A stretch of DNA of 64,000 bases, taken from assembly GCF_002964705.1 (NCBI RefSeq), contig NZ_PQCD01000049.1:1-64000 (forward strand), written 5' to 3'. This stretch comes from Pseudoalteromonas sp. T1lg75. GTDB taxonomy: Bacteria; Pseudomonadota; Gammaproteobacteria; Enterobacterales; Alteromonadaceae. Within the stretch, counting starts at the first letter, position 1, and each line of letters begins with the position of its first letter. The position numbers were made by a program, and so were the translations under genes. Shown in pieces: positions 1 to 9,023 of the stretch. The notes under the pieces were generated by a model, which was not told the DNA's origin, did not search any database, and worked only from the letters and a program-made list of their open reading frames with translations.

Positions 1-176
1 CTTTAAAAATTTGGAAAGCTGATAAAAACTTTGAATTGTTCAATTTGAATAATTTAGAGTTCTCAATAAGTAAAGAAATATGCCAGTCAACGAAAGTTGA
101 TTGTGCGTCTACTTTAGTATTCTAACTTCTGGCGAAGTTAAACAGTCCTTGAAATACACACCCTTTTGGGTTGTAT
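1..176 (+). other. 16S-23S rRNA internal transcribed spacer (3' part)
   Basis: The window opens with a boxA-like antitermination sequence (CTTTAAAAATTTGGAAAGCTG begins at 1), typical of gammaproteobacterial rrn spacers. It runs to TTGTATGGTT just before the 23S start. No tRNA gene is visible in the part present; the 16S side lies outside the window. The last bases (GGGTTGTATGGTT, about 168-180) pair with AACCATACAACACC at 333-346, so the 23S processing stem is intact. Confidence 0.75.
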
Positions 177-337
177 GGTTAAGTGATCTAAGCGGGAAGC
201 GAGCCTCGAGATGAGTTCTCACTTGGAGTTCGACTCCACTAAAGGGCCGTTGAAGACTACAACGTTGATAGGCAGGGTGTGGAAGCGCTGTGAGGCGTTA
301 AGCTAACCTGTACTAATTACCCGTGAGGCTTAACCAT
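177..337 (+). pseudogene. 23S rRNA gene with a large internal deletion
   Basis: Bases 177-186 (GGTTAAGTGA) match the universal start of 23S rRNA, which normally continues CTAAGCGTACACGG. Here the sequence jumps directly to TCTAAGCGGGAAGCGAGCC (187 on), which matches the last ~150 nt of 23S (E. coli numbering about 2760-2904), ending GAGGCTTAACC at about 326-336. About 2.7 kb of a normal ~2.9 kb gene is therefore absent. Both flanks carry CTAAGCG, so the junction fits a deletion, or assembly collapse, between 7-bp direct repeats. The 3' part keeps compensated pairs (CAGG with CCTG), so the source copy was under selection until recently. This copy cannot make a functional 23S. Confidence 0.8.
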
Positions 338-433
338 ACAACACCAAAATGGTGTGAGACTGTTAAGTTAGAAGTTAGAAATTAAAGACTGAAGTAGACG
401 ATTACTTATAAAGCTTTCCGAATTTACAATTTT

Positions 434-552
434 TTCCTGACGACCATAGCGTTTTGGAACCACCTGACCCCATGCCGAACTCAGTAGTGAAACGAAACAG
501 CGTCGATGATAGTGTGGCATTTGCCATGTGAAAGTAGAACATCGTCAGGGCC
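434..552 (+). rRNA. rrf: 5S ribosomal RNA
   Basis: About 118 nt with the conserved core CACCTGACCCCATGCCGAAC. Terminal helix strands CCTGACGA (436-443) and TCGTCAGG (542-549) pair perfectly. Several bases differ from the common gammaproteobacterial sequence (GATGATAG for GATGGTAG, GAAAGTAGAAC for GAGAGTAGGAC). The main stems are kept by paired changes (TGGCA-TTTG-CCA), so this looks like a diverged but probably foldable gene. It follows the truncated 23S by about 100 nt in normal rrn order. Confidence 0.85.
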
Positions 553-562
553 TTATTTAAAG

Positions 563-593
563 AAACCCGTTGCAGCAATGCAGCGGTTTTTTT
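563..593 (+). terminator. rrn operon terminator (copy 1)
   Basis: Stem ACCCGTTGCA / TGCAGCGGTT around a GCAA loop, followed by a run of T, placed just after the 5S gene. It is almost identical to the hairpin at 799-830. Confidence 0.85.
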
Positions 594-798
594 GCTTTCT
601 GACTTTTGACCAATCTATTCAAAGCAGTTTATACCAAGCTATAACACTCGAATAGCTGAGCCTTATTGTTATATAAGAGGTGGCACGGTTAAGAGTGGCT
701 TCAACAATAAGCCCCTGTAGCTTGGTTACCTCGGTCGTCCATGACCTTACCTCAGTAAGCTGCGAAGCTGTGCTTCGGTCTTACTTCGCCTAATTAAA

Positions 799-830
799 GA
801 AACCCGTTGCAGCAATGCAGCGGGTTTTTT
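799..830 (+). terminator. Second rrn-type terminator (copy 2)
   Basis: GAAACCCGTTGCAGCAATGC followed by AGCGGGTTTTTT repeats the 5S terminator about 236 bp further on. The preceding bases TTAATTAAAGAAA also parallel TTATTTAAAGAAA before copy 1. This suggests a duplicated rrn tail or a duplication tied to repeat insertion. Confidence 0.75.
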
Positions 831-891
831 GCGTTCTGGCGTTTAGGGCTTATCAAAATACAAGTTTCGCTCCGATTAGGTATCCAAAGAC

Positions 892-1149
892 TTAGAGCAA
901 TGGCCAAGCAAGACCGGACAGTGCAAATACAGCGAAGAAGACAACCTCTGGGGCAGAAGGTCGACGAACAAAGGCAATGCACAAAAGACCCCAAGGGAAG
1001 ATGACAAGGGGTCCCATAAGGTCAAAGCCTAAGTCAGACGGAACGAACGCAATGCAAGCGCCGCAAATTATCAAACCAAGAACTACCGTTACAGCAATCA
1101 AGGTACGGTACGCCCGTAACTTTTCCACCAATTTACTTAGCAAAGGCAT
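892..1149 (-). CDS. Small predicted membrane protein (unknown)
   Basis: An 85-residue ORF from ATG at 1149 (or 87 from GTG at 1155). About three hydrophobic segments: residues ~17-38, ~45-62 and ~70-85, the first containing VTVVLGLIICGACIAFV. Basic residues precede the first helix, as for an inner-membrane protein. No strong Shine-Dalgarno is visible and I do not recognise the family. It lies alone between the rRNA terminator and gsk on the gsk strand, downstream of the gsk terminator. It may be a real lineage-specific protein or a chance ORF; the clean hydrophobic pattern favours the former. Confidence 0.4.
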   Translation of the reverse strand: MPLLSKLVEKLRAYRTLIAVTVVLGLIICGACIAFVPSDLGFDLMGPLVIFPWGLLCIAFVRRPSAPEVVFFAVFALSGLAWPLL

Positions 1150-1193
1150 TTGCACCGTTCAGAACATTAATCAGTCTTAAGGATAGCCATAAA

Positions 1194-1220
1194 TAAAAAA
1201 GCCGCTAGAAGCGGCTTTTA
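1194..1220 (-). terminator. gsk terminator
   Basis: Reading the minus strand, AAAAGCCGCTTCTAGCGGC is followed by TTTTTT, 21 bp after the gsk stop codon. A rho-independent hairpin; the symmetric A/T tracts could also serve plus-strand transcripts. Confidence 0.85.
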
Positions 1221-1240
1221 AACAATCAGAGAGCTATGAT

Positions 1241-2545
1241 TTACTGTTCCCAGTAAGCTTGTTCTAAGCAGTCTTCGCGTTCTGGCAGGCCACGGGTTAA
1301 GCGTGGTGAGTGCTGTACCAATACTTCGTAGCTGGCACGGTTTGCATACTTGCTGATCTGCGCTAAAGACGAGTAGGTGATTGCCGCCTGCTCATGTTTG
1401 GCCGAGTTTGGTACATTCAACTTATGGTATTCGTTAGCGCTGATATCGTGGAGCACAGCGGCCAAGGCACAATCACCGGCGCCATTGGTGTTTTTAATGC
1501 TATCCGGTCCACCCATAAACGGAGCGGTATGGCTGTATGCTTTTAACGGGGCTTCACAGTCCAGCTTGCGCATGGCGCGAGAAAATTCATAGCGGTTAAA
1601 GTCGGCAATGGCACCGGGCAATAGCGGGTACTCGGTCTCGCGCTTACAGGGGTCATCGACATAACCGGCCATAAACATGCCTTTTTCTCCGGCGGTGCAG
1701 ATCACCAGGTCAACCCAGTCTAGCGCCTTGTCTGCAGCCAACAGCGGGTCGGTAAAGCCGGTAATGGCCTCGCCTTCTTCTTCATTCATGGCGAGAATAT
1801 CAACGTGCTTTTGGACAAACTCCGCCCACCATTTGGGGTCTTGTTCGATCAAAAAGCGGGTGCCCAGAGTAAGTACCACAGGCACGCCGGCATCATTGGC
1901 GTACTTGACCGCCTGCATAGTGGCGTCGGTCATGGTCTCTACGCCCTGAGTACGCATAAGATAGGCGCTGATCACTAGGGCCGAAGAGTTTTCGATAAGC
2001 TCTTTGCTGATAGACTCGGGGCGCAGGTGGTTCATTAAGCCCGCACTGATGGCAAAGGTACGTTCACCACTTTCATCGATCAGCGTAAAGCAGCGGCCGA
2101 TAGGACCGTCCACGGGCTGAAGGTAATCCAAATCGACGCGGCTTGAGGTGTTACACAAGAAACGATAGGCATAGCTGCCTATTTTTATGTTCTCACTCAT
2201 AACGCCAAGTAATACCGAGCGATCATCGGCCAGCACAGAATAATTGTGCATGGTATTGCCAATGGTGCCACCGGCAAACTCGTAATCAATCATCTCGTTT
2301 AGTTTAAGACGATCATACAAGGCATTGGTGGTTTCACTGTCGATCACCTGAGACATGCCTCGACGTAGACCAAACTCATCAAGAAAAGCTAAATCGACCT
2401 TGGCTTCAATATCGACCACGATCTGATCAATGCCGACAATGTAGCTGCGCTTGAGTCGCGACTCGGCATTAATTTGATTAGTAAGTGGATCTTTCTCTTC
2501 CACCGGAAAATAATGTTTGTGTCTTCGACGACCAGGAAACTTCAT
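1241..2545 (-). CDS. gsk: Inosine/guanosine kinase
   Basis: 434 residues, the same length as E. coli Gsk, beginning MKFPGRRRHKHYFP like that protein. A PfkB/ribokinase-fold cytosolic enzyme that phosphorylates inosine and guanosine to IMP and GMP with ATP in purine salvage. The PfkB signature NTNGAGD, containing the catalytic Asp, lies at about residues 350-356; the sugar-binding GGTIGNT motif is in the N-terminal third. It is transcribed away from tadA, with its own terminator. Complete and unremarkable; the start follows GGGTAAGTC. Confidence 0.95.
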   Translation of the reverse strand: MKFPGRRRHKHYFPVEEKDPLTNQINAESRLKRSYIVGIDQIVVDIEAKVDLAFLDEFGLRRGMSQVIDSETTNALYDRLKLNEMIDYEFAGGTIGNTMHNYSVLADDRSVLLGVMSENIKIGSYAYRFLCNTSSRVDLDYLQPVDGPIGRCFTLIDESGERTFAISAGLMNHLRPESISKELIENSSALVISAYLMRTQGVETMTDATMQAVKYANDAGVPVVLTLGTRFLIEQDPKWWAEFVQKHVDILAMNEEEGEAITGFTDPLLAADKALDWVDLVICTAGEKGMFMAGYVDDPCKRETEYPLLPGAIADFNRYEFSRAMRKLDCEAPLKAYSHTAPFMGGPDSIKNTNGAGDCALAAVLHDISANEYHKLNVPNSAKHEQAAITYSSLAQISKYANRASYEVLVQHSPRLTRGLPEREDCLEQAYWEQ

Positions 2546-2648
2546 GACTTACCCGTTTGCGGTATTCATAGAACAAAAAAAGCGGCGAATTATATCTTAA
2601 TTTAGCCTGTGCGGGCTATGGTGATACTTATAAAATTACCGCTTTTCG

Positions 2649-2662
2649 CGATATAATCGCGT
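2649..2662 (+). promoter_or_regulatory. Likely tadA -10 region
   Basis: GCGATATAATCGC contains a perfect TATAAT hexamer (about 2653-2658), about 30 bp before the tadA ATG at 2688. No convincing -35 hexamer; the flanking GCGAT/ATCGC makes the site palindromic. Confidence 0.5.
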
Positions 2663-2687
2663 CTTTATTGTAGTTATTTGAGCATAT

Positions 2688-3194
2688 ATGACGAAGTTTG
2701 ACGATCAATATTGGATGCAAAAGGCTCTGGAGTGCGCGCAACGTGCTGAAGCTATTGATGAAATCCCTGTGGGCGCGGTGCTTGTTAAAGATGATGAGCT
2801 TATCGCTGAAGGGTGGAACCAGTCAATCACGCTCAACGACCCCTCTGCCCATGCTGAAATGATGGCAATTCGGGCCGCCGGTGAGGCGCTTAACAACTAT
2901 CGCCTTATCGATTGCACCCTGTATGTAACCCTGGAGCCTTGCTCCATGTGTGCCGGGCTCTTGGTACACAGCCGTATCAAGCGCTTGGTGTTCGGAGCTA
3001 CGGATCTGAAAACAGGCTCGGCGGGGTCGATTATGAATCTGGTGCAGGAACCAAGGTTAAATCATCAACTCGAGGTGACATCCGGCGTGTTGGCTGAGCA
3101 GTGTTCGGCACAGTTATCGGCGTTTTTTAAGCGTCGTCGGCAAGAACATAAGGAATTGAAGAAAGCGCGACAGCAGCGCACGGAGGAGGATTAA
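2688..3194 (+). CDS. tadA: tRNA-specific adenosine deaminase TadA
   Basis: 168 residues. Deaminates A34 to inosine in the anticodon of tRNA-Arg(ACG). The zinc/catalytic motifs are HAEMMA (His55, Glu57) and PCSMC (Cys85, Cys88), exactly the CDA-fold pattern. Its substrate tRNA is encoded three times in this same window (27697-28043). The neighbourhood tadA-mltF-purL matches E. coli. The stop overlaps the stop of the small minus-strand gene at 3191-3361. Confidence 0.96.
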   Translation: MTKFDDQYWMQKALECAQRAEAIDEIPVGAVLVKDDELIAEGWNQSITLNDPSAHAEMMAIRAAGEALNNYRLIDCTLYVTLEPCSMCAGLLVHSRIKRLVFGATDLKTGSAGSIMNLVQEPRLNHQLEVTSGVLAEQCSAQLSAFFKRRRQEHKELKKARQQRTEED

Positions 3195-3361
3195 GACTCC
3201 GCCATACGCTGTTGCTCTAGCTCTTCCATTTGCTGGGCGGCAAACAGGCGGCAGCGCCAGAGGATTTTACTGTGAGTGCTCTTTCTTAGCACTCGGCGAC
3301 GTTTGGCGCTAGAAAATAGCACGCGTTGTTTAAAGCTATGCGTTCTACGACGTTTCAACAT
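3191..3361 (-). CDS. Small very basic protein resembling ribosomal protein L34
   Basis: 56 codons, too short for most ORF callers. ATG at 3361 is preceded at good spacing by GGAGAAGTACT, a strong Shine-Dalgarno. The protein starts MLKRRRTHSFKQRVLFSSAK and continues with RRRVLRKS, then a less basic tail ending MEELEQQRMAES. The first ~30 residues follow the bacterial L34 pattern (LKRKRTHGFRxRM...GRxVLxxRR), but the usual L34 N-terminus (MKRTFQPS) is missing. It is convergent with tadA, sharing 4 bp at the stops, and lies downstream of mltF on the same strand. The true rpmH is expected elsewhere, near dnaA. Family unproven; the coding call rests on the RBS, composition and motif. Confidence 0.6.
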   Translation of the reverse strand: MLKRRRTHSFKQRVLFSSAKRRRVLRKSTHSKILWRCRLFAAQQMEELEQQRMAES

Positions 3362-3421
3362 AGTACTTCTCCTGAAAGTGAGAGGGGAGAGCTACCATCA
3401 CATCACGTTTAAGTGACAGTT

Positions 3422-4810
3422 TTATGGCATTCCTGCTGATTCTTCCGTGGCGCTGGCATCAGCGACATCCAGGGCTTGGTTTTCGTCTAGCCATACCAAG
3501 GTGTCGTAGTAGCGCCTTATATTATCTACGTAGGTTACGGCAACATCTCCACGCGCATAACCATACTTTGTTGTTCGATAATAACGTTTCTTCACTAGCA
3601 GCGGTAGGTATTTTTTAACGTCCGCCCATTTGTCCGGATCGTCGCCACCGCGCTCGGTGAGCGCTCGGGCATCGTTCACATGACCCCAGCCAACATTGTA
3701 AGAAGCTAAGGCAAACCAGGTGCGATCCGGTTGTGGAATACGATCCGGTACACGCTCCAGTAAATAACGCAGGTATTTGGCACCGCCATCAATGTTTTGT
3801 TCCGGCTTAAGACGGTTTTTAACCCCCACCTGTTTGGCGGTGGGCAGGGTCAGCATCATGATGCCACGCACCCCAGTGGGTGATTTAGCGCGGGGATCCC
3901 ACATCGACTCCTGGTAGCTCAGTGCCGCCAACAGACGCCAATCGAGCTCATTAGCATATTGCTTAAACCAGTGAGCGTATTTGGGCAGGGTATCGGCCAC
4001 GGCCTCAATAAAGGCCAAGGTGTTTACATAATTGAACTGGCGTACATGACCAAAGTATTTTTCTTCTAACGCGTAAAGACGGTTGTTTTCTTTTACCTCG
4101 CCGAAGAACTCTATCATCAGGGCATAAAGAGAATCATCATCGTCCTTGCGCATCAACCAGGCAATGGGGTCATTACGAGTCACCGAAAAGCCGATGCTGA
4201 GATTGGGGTGATAACGACGAAATAGCGCTAGGGTATGAGAGTCGGCCAGGGTGTAATCTATGTCACCGTCGATAATGGCCTGTAGCAGCTCCGATTCATC
4301 CAGGTCATCGGTTTCATTCCAGGTAAGTTGCGGAAATTGCTTTTGCGCTCGCAGCAGACTTTGCGAGTGGCTGCTGCGTTCCAACACGGTCAGCGTGCCC
4401 TCAAGATCTTCGAATCCTCTAGGGCGAGGGCGCCCTTGTTTATACACCAGCTTTTGGCTGATGGTGCGATAGCTTGGGCCAAAGCGATACAACTCGGCCC
4501 GACTCGGCGAGTAGCCGATCCCCGAGGCGATGAGATCCAGAGAGCCGTTATCAAGGCGCGCAAACATATCGCTGAGGCTGAAAAAGGGCACTATTTCGAG
4601 CTTAACGCCCATATAGTCGGCAAACTCCTGGGCCAGCTCGTATTCAAAACCTTGCTCGCCCTGGGTGCCTTGATAATAGTTACTGGCGCCAGCCAGGGTG
4701 CCCACCCTTAATGTTTTGGTGTGATAAATATGTTCCAGTTGCGTTGGTTGTTGTGGCTCACTACAGCCAAAAAGTGCCACTAAAGCAATTGATAACAAAA
4801 ATAATCTCAC
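3422..4810 (-). CDS. mltF: Membrane-bound lytic transglycosylase F
   Basis: 462 residues. Lipoprotein signal with lipobox ALFGC (Cys16) for outer-membrane anchoring. Residues ~30-265 form a solute-binding-protein-like regulatory domain (RVGTLAG, GFEYELAQEFADYMG). Residues ~280-450 form the SLT lysozyme-like domain, with catalytic Glu301 in SYQESMW, then GIMMLT and ALASYNVG. Cleaves the MurNAc-GlcNAc bond of peptidoglycan to give 1,6-anhydro products. Divergent from purL as in E. coli. No terminator-like hairpin was seen before the small downstream gene. Confidence 0.94.
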   Translation of the reverse strand: MRLFLLSIALVALFGCSEPQQPTQLEHIYHTKTLRVGTLAGASNYYQGTQGEQGFEYELAQEFADYMGVKLEIVPFFSLSDMFARLDNGSLDLIASGIGYSPSRAELYRFGPSYRTISQKLVYKQGRPRPRGFEDLEGTLTVLERSSHSQSLLRAQKQFPQLTWNETDDLDESELLQAIIDGDIDYTLADSHTLALFRRYHPNLSIGFSVTRNDPIAWLMRKDDDDSLYALMIEFFGEVKENNRLYALEEKYFGHVRQFNYVNTLAFIEAVADTLPKYAHWFKQYANELDWRLLAALSYQESMWDPRAKSPTGVRGIMMLTLPTAKQVGVKNRLKPEQNIDGGAKYLRYLLERVPDRIPQPDRTWFALASYNVGWGHVNDARALTERGGDDPDKWADVKKYLPLLVKKRYYRTTKYGYARGDVAVTYVDNIRRYYDTLVWLDENQALDVADASATEESAGMP

Positions 4811-4959
4811 AGCCAGCCCCTATCGCCTTGTCAGCTACTCTTATAACAAAACCAAGGCCTTGCGTCACCACTACTTTAATGTGGTATGGCTGGAGTTAAT
4901 AAATGCGGACAATCGTCCTTGTCGTGCCCCCTTTAACTCGCATTTTAAGGGAAATTAAG

Positions 4960-4965
4960 TATAAT
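4960..4965 (+). promoter_or_regulatory. Likely purL -10 box
   Basis: TATAAT lies 45 bp upstream of the chosen purL start. No PurR-type operator (ACGCAAACGTTTGCGT) was recognised in the mltF-purL gap. Confidence 0.5.
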
Positions 4966-5010
4966 GCGCGGCAACTGTCGTTCAATCCTTAACCCCGGAT
5001 GATAATACCT

Positions 5011-8000
5011 ATGTTGATCCTTCGCGGTGCGCCAGCACTTTCCGATTTTCGCGTTCAAAAAGTGCTTACTCAGTGTAAGCAAGCTAACCTTCCCGTAACC
5101 GATGTTTATGCCGAGTTTATGCACTTTGCTGACCTAACAGCAGAGCTTAGTGCCAACGAGCACACTAAACTTGAGAAGCTACTGACCTACGGGCCGCACA
5201 TTCAAGAGCACGAGCCACAAGGTACGCTGATCTTGGTTACACCGCGTCCAGGTACGATTTCGCCTTGGGCCTCGAAGGCCACCGATATTGCCCATAACTG
5301 TGGTTTAACTCAGGTGCATCGCATCGAACGTGGTATTGCCTACTATGTTGAAGGCGACTTGAGCGCTGAGCAGCAACAAGAGGTTGCAGCACTGCTTCAT
5401 GACCGCATGACCGAAGCGACACATAGTTCACTTGAAGATGCCAGCAAGTTGTTCACCAATGAGCAGCCGCGTCCGATGTCATCGGTAGATATTCTAGGTG
5501 GTGGCCGTGAAGCGCTAGCAAAAGCGAATGTTGAGCAGGGCTTCGCTTTAGCGGACGACGAAATCGACTACCTGGTAGAGAACTTCCAGAAGCTAGGTCG
5601 TAACCCGAACGACATCGAACTATTTATGTTCGCTCAAGCTAACTCTGAGCACTGCCGTCACAAAATCTTTAACGCTGATTGGACTATCGACGGTGTTGAG
5701 CAGCCTAAGTCGCTGTTCAAAATGATCAAAAACACCTACGAGCAAAGCAGTGTAAACGTATTATCTGCCTATAAAGATAACGCCGCCGTAATGAAAGGCT
5801 CGGTAGCGGGTCGTTTCTTCCCTGATTTTGTTGGTGAGTACACCTACCATCAAGAAAATATCGAAATCCTGATGAAGGTTGAAACCCACAACCACCCAAC
5901 GGCTATTTCTCCGTTCTCGGGTGCATCTACCGGTTCTGGTGGTGAAATCCGTGACGAAGGTGCAACGGGTCGTGGTTCTAAACCAAAAGCGGGCCTAGTT
6001 GGTTTCAGCGTATCTAACCTGCGTATTCCTGGCTTTGAACAGCCATGGGAAACCAAGTACGGTAAACCAGGTCGCATCGTTGAAGCGCTAGATATCATGA
6101 TCGAAGGCCCACTAGGTGGCGCGGCGTTTAACAACGAATTCGGTCGTCCAAACCTATTGGGTTACTTCCGTACCTACGAAGAATTAGTAAACAGCCACAA
6201 TGGTGAAGAGGTGCGTGGTTACCACAAGCCAATCATGATCGCCGGTGGTCTAGGTAACATCCGTACCGAGCACGTACAAAAAGGTGAAATCCCTGTTGGC
6301 GCCAAGCTAATCGTGTTGGGTGGCCCGGCGATGAACATCGGCTTGGGTGGCGGCGCTGCTTCATCTATGGCCTCTGGTCAATCAAACGAAGATCTAGACT
6401 TTGCCTCTGTACAACGTGAAAACCCAGAAATGGAGCGTCGTTGTCAGGAAGTAATCGACAAGTGTTGGCAGCTAGGCGATGACAACCCAATCGCCTTTAT
6501 CCACGATGTGGGCGCGGGCGGTCTATCAAATGCCTTCCCTGAGTTGGTAGACGACGGTGGCCGTGGTGGTATTTTCGAGCTTCGTAATGTGCCAAACGAT
6601 GAGCCGGGCATGGCGCCACACGAAATCTGGTGTAACGAATCACAAGAACGTTATGTACTGGCAGTGGCCGAAGAAAACTTCGAACGTTTCGAGCAAATCT
6701 GTAAGCGTGAGCGCGCACAATATGCCGTGATTGGTACGGCGACCGAAGAGCGTCACCTGCGCGTTGCTGACTCACACTTCGGCAACAACCCGGTAGATCT
6801 TCCTCTTGAAGTGCTACTTGGTAAAGCACCTAAGATGCACCGTGACGTAACGTCAAAACAAGCACAAGGTGAAGCGCTGGAGACTGCTCAGATTACAGTA
6901 AAAGACGCGGTTCAACGTTTGCTTCGTCTGCCTGCGATTGCAGAGAAAACCTTCCTTATCACCATTGGTGACCGCTCGGTAACCGGTTTGGTTGCGCGCG
7001 ATCAAATGGTGGGTCCATGGCAGGTGCCGGTAGCAAACTGTGCGGTAACAGCGGCAGCATTTGACACCTACCACGGTGAAGCCATGTCTATGGGTGAGCG
7101 TACCCCTGCGGCACTGCTTAACTTTGGTGCTTCTGCGCGTCTAGCGGTAGCCGAATCACTGACTAACATCGCCTGTGCGGACATAGGTTCATTGCATAAC
7201 ATCAAGCTATCTGCAAACTGGATGGCAGCAGCAGGTCACCCGGGTGAAGATGCCGGTTTATATGAAGCCGTTAAAGCGGTGGGCGAAGAGCTGTGTCCAG
7301 CACTTGGCCTGACTATCCCTGTTGGTAAAGACTCAATGTCGATGAAGACCACCTGGCAGGATAACGGCGAAGACAAGGCGGTAACTGCGCCATTGTCACT
7401 GGTTATCACTGCGTTTGGTCGTGTTGAAGACATTCGTAAAACGGTAACGCCGCAGCTGCGCACCGACAAAGGCGAGTCAACGCTGCTACTTATCGACCTG
7501 GGCGCTGGCCAAAACCGTATGGGTGCATCGAGCCTGGCACAGGTTTACAAGCAACTTGGCGACAAGACCCCTGACGTTGATAGCCCAGAGCTACTAAAAG
7601 GCTTCTTCGAAGCCATGCAGGCGCTTGTAAGCGAAGAGAAACTACTTGCTTACCACGACCGTTCAGACGGTGGTTTATTCGTAAGCGTTGCGGAAATGGC
7701 GTTTACTGGTCACACAGGTGTGACGCTTGAACTAGACGCGCTAGCCGGTCCTGACCTTGAAGTGCTATTCAACGAAGAACTAGGTGCGGTAATCCAGGTT
7801 CGTAATAGCGACCTAGACGCGGTTAAAGCGGTACTTGCGGATAACGGTCTTGCGGCAATGAGCCACGAGATTGGTACCTTGAACGATGCTGATCAGCTAG
7901 TTATCAAGCGCGGCGGTGCTGCACTTGTTGATAACAGTCGTACAGAGCTTCGTTTAGCCTGGGCCGAAACCACATATCAGATGCAGTCACTACGTGATAA

Positions 8001-8895
8001 CCCTGCCTGTGCGCAACAAGAGCATGATGCCAAAGCTGATACCAAGGACCCAGGTCTGAATGTGAAGCTAAGCTTCGACATTAACGAAGATGTTGCCGCG
8101 CCTTACATTGCCACCGGTGCTAAGCCGAAGATGGCTATCTTGCGTGAGCAAGGTGTTAACTCTCACGTGGAAATGGCGGCGGCATTTAACCGTGCTGGCT
8201 TTGCGGCCATCGACGTACACATGAGCGACATTCTTGAAGGTCGTTTGACTCTTGAAGAGTTCAAAGGCCTGGTAGCTTGTGGTGGCTTCTCATACGGTGA
8301 CGTACTGGGTGCCGGTGAAGGTTGGGCTAAGTCAATTCTTTTCAATGACATGGCTCGCGAGCAGTTCCAAACCTTCTTCGAGCGTCAAGATACCTTCAGC
8401 CTAGGTGTGTGTAACGGCTGTCAGATGATGTCGACGCTGCGCGAATTGATCCCAGGCACAGAGCACTGGCCACGTTTCGTAACCAACCAAAGTGAGCGCT
8501 TCGAAGCCCGTGTTGCCCTGGTTGAAGTACAAGACAGCCCGTCTGTCTTCTTCAATGGCATGGCTGGTTCACGTATGCCTATCGCCGTTTCTCACGGTGA
8601 AGGTCGTGCCGAGTTTGCTAACGATGCGGCAATTCAAACGGCGGTTAACTCAGGTACGGTTGCGGTTAAATACGTAGATAACTACGGCAACCCAACTATG
8701 CAATACCCGGCTAACCCGAATGGTTCACCAGAGGCGATCTCGGGTATTACCTCTACCGATGGTCGTGCAACAGTAATGATGCCACACCCAGAGCGTGTAT
8801 TCCGCGCCGTGGCTAACTCATGGCACCCAGACGAGTGGAAAGAAGATAGCCCGTGGATGCGTATGTTCCGTAACGCACGTAAGCACATTGGCTAA
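5011..8895 (+). CDS. purL: Phosphoribosylformylglycinamidine synthase PurL
   Basis: 1294 residues from ATG at 5011, matching the E. coli start (MEILRGSPAL versus [10 protein letters not shown]) and length of 1295. An upstream in-frame ATG at 4999 would add four residues. Fourth step of de novo purine synthesis: FGAR + Gln + ATP gives FGAM. N-terminal PurS-like part, linker, two AIRS-like synthetase halves ([19 protein letters not shown]-type glycine-rich loops) and a C-terminal glutamine amidotransferase with Cys1134 in GVCNGCQMM and the MPHPERVFR His/Glu. Monocistronic with its own terminator. Strongly biased codon choice (CGT, AAC, GGT) points to high expression. Confidence 0.97.
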   Translation: MLILRGAPALSDFRVQKVLTQCKQANLPVTDVYAEFMHFADLTAELSANEHTKLEKLLTYGPHIQEHEPQGTLILVTPRPGTISPWASKATDIAHNCGLTQVHRIERGIAYYVEGDLSAEQQQEVAALLHDRMTEATHSSLEDASKLFTNEQPRPMSSVDILGGGREALAKANVEQGFALADDEIDYLVENFQKLGRNPNDIELFMFAQANSEHCRHKIFNADWTIDGVEQPKSLFKMIKNTYEQSSVNVLSAYKDNAAVMKGSVAGRFFPDFVGEYTYHQENIEILMKVETHNHPTAISPFSGASTGSGGEIRDEGATGRGSKPKAGLVGFSVSNLRIPGFEQPWETKYGKPGRIVEALDIMIEGPLGGAAFNNEFGRPNLLGYFRTYEELVNSHNGEEVRGYHKPIMIAGGLGNIRTEHVQKGEIPVGAKLIVLGGPAMNIGLGGGAASSMASGQSNEDLDFASVQRENPEMERRCQEVIDKCWQLGDDNPIAFIHDVGAGGLSNAFPELVDDGGRGGIFELRNVPNDEPGMAPHEIWCNESQERYVLAVAEENFERFEQICKRERAQYAVIGTATEERHLRVADSHFGNNPVDLPLEVLLGKAPKMHRDVTSKQAQGEALETAQITVKDAVQRLLRLPAIAEKTFLITIGDRSVTGLVARDQMVGPWQVPVANCAVTAAAFDTYHGEAMSMGERTPAALLNFGASARLAVAESLTNIACADIGSLHNIKLSANWMAAAGHPGEDAGLYEAVKAVGEELCPALGLTIPVGKDSMSMKTTWQDNGEDKAVTAPLSLVITAFGRVEDIRKTVTPQLRTDKGESTLLLIDLGAGQNRMGASSLAQVYKQLGDKTPDVDSPELLKGFFEAMQALVSEEKLLAYHDRSDGGLFVSVAEMAFTGHTGVTLELDALAGPDLEVLFNEELGAVIQVRNSDLDAVKAVLADNGLAAMSHEIGTLNDADQLVIKRGGAALVDNSRTELRLAWAETTYQMQSLRDNPACAQQEHDAKADTKDPGLNVKLSFDINEDVAAPYIATGAKPKMAILREQGVNSHVEMAAAFNRAGFAAIDVHMSDILEGRLTLEEFKGLVACGGFSYGDVLGAGEGWAKSILFNDMAREQFQTFFERQDTFSLGVCNGCQMMSTLRELIPGTEHWPRFVTNQSERFEARVALVEVQDSPSVFFNGMAGSRMPIAVSHGEGRAEFANDAAIQTAVNSGTVAVKYVDNYGNPTMQYPANPNGSPEAISGITSTDGRATVMMPHPERVFRAVANSWHPDEWKEDSPWMRMFRNARKHIG

Positions 8896-8933
8896 TACCT
8901 GGGTTAATTTCAGGGTTAATTACCAAAGATAAC

Positions 8934-8961
8934 AAAAAGGCTGCATTTGCAGCCTTTTTTG
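8934..8961 (+). terminator. purL terminator
   Basis: AAAAAGGCTGCATTTGCAGCC followed by TTTTTT, a textbook rho-independent hairpin about 40 bp after the stop. Confidence 0.9.
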
Positions 8962-9023
8962 TGTGCGGCGTATTCAGTTTCTCCGTGTTAGTATTAAGCC
9001 AAAGGTTAAGCTAAAGGAAGGCT

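Larger units (their letters stand above)
553..891. other. Intergenic stretch between the rRNA operon and the first protein gene
   Basis: No protein gene seen. Apart from two near-identical terminators (563-593, 799-830) it holds a diverged member of the dispersed structured repeat also found at 14741-14830 and 30098-30187. Here that member runs from AGCTTGGTTACC (719) to GCTGCGAAGCTGTGCTTCGG (759-778). TATACCAAGC near 630 vaguely resembles the end of the MITE-like element at 63131, but no second end was found. Confidence 0.5.

Noticed and set aside
434-552. 5S rRNA as a decayed pseudogene because of base changes
   Set aside because: Stem changes are mostly compensated (CCTGACGA/TCGTCAGG, GGCA/TGCC), so it can still fold.
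4811-5010. PurR operator upstream of purL
   Set aside because: No sequence close to the ACGCAAACGTTTGCGT consensus was seen.
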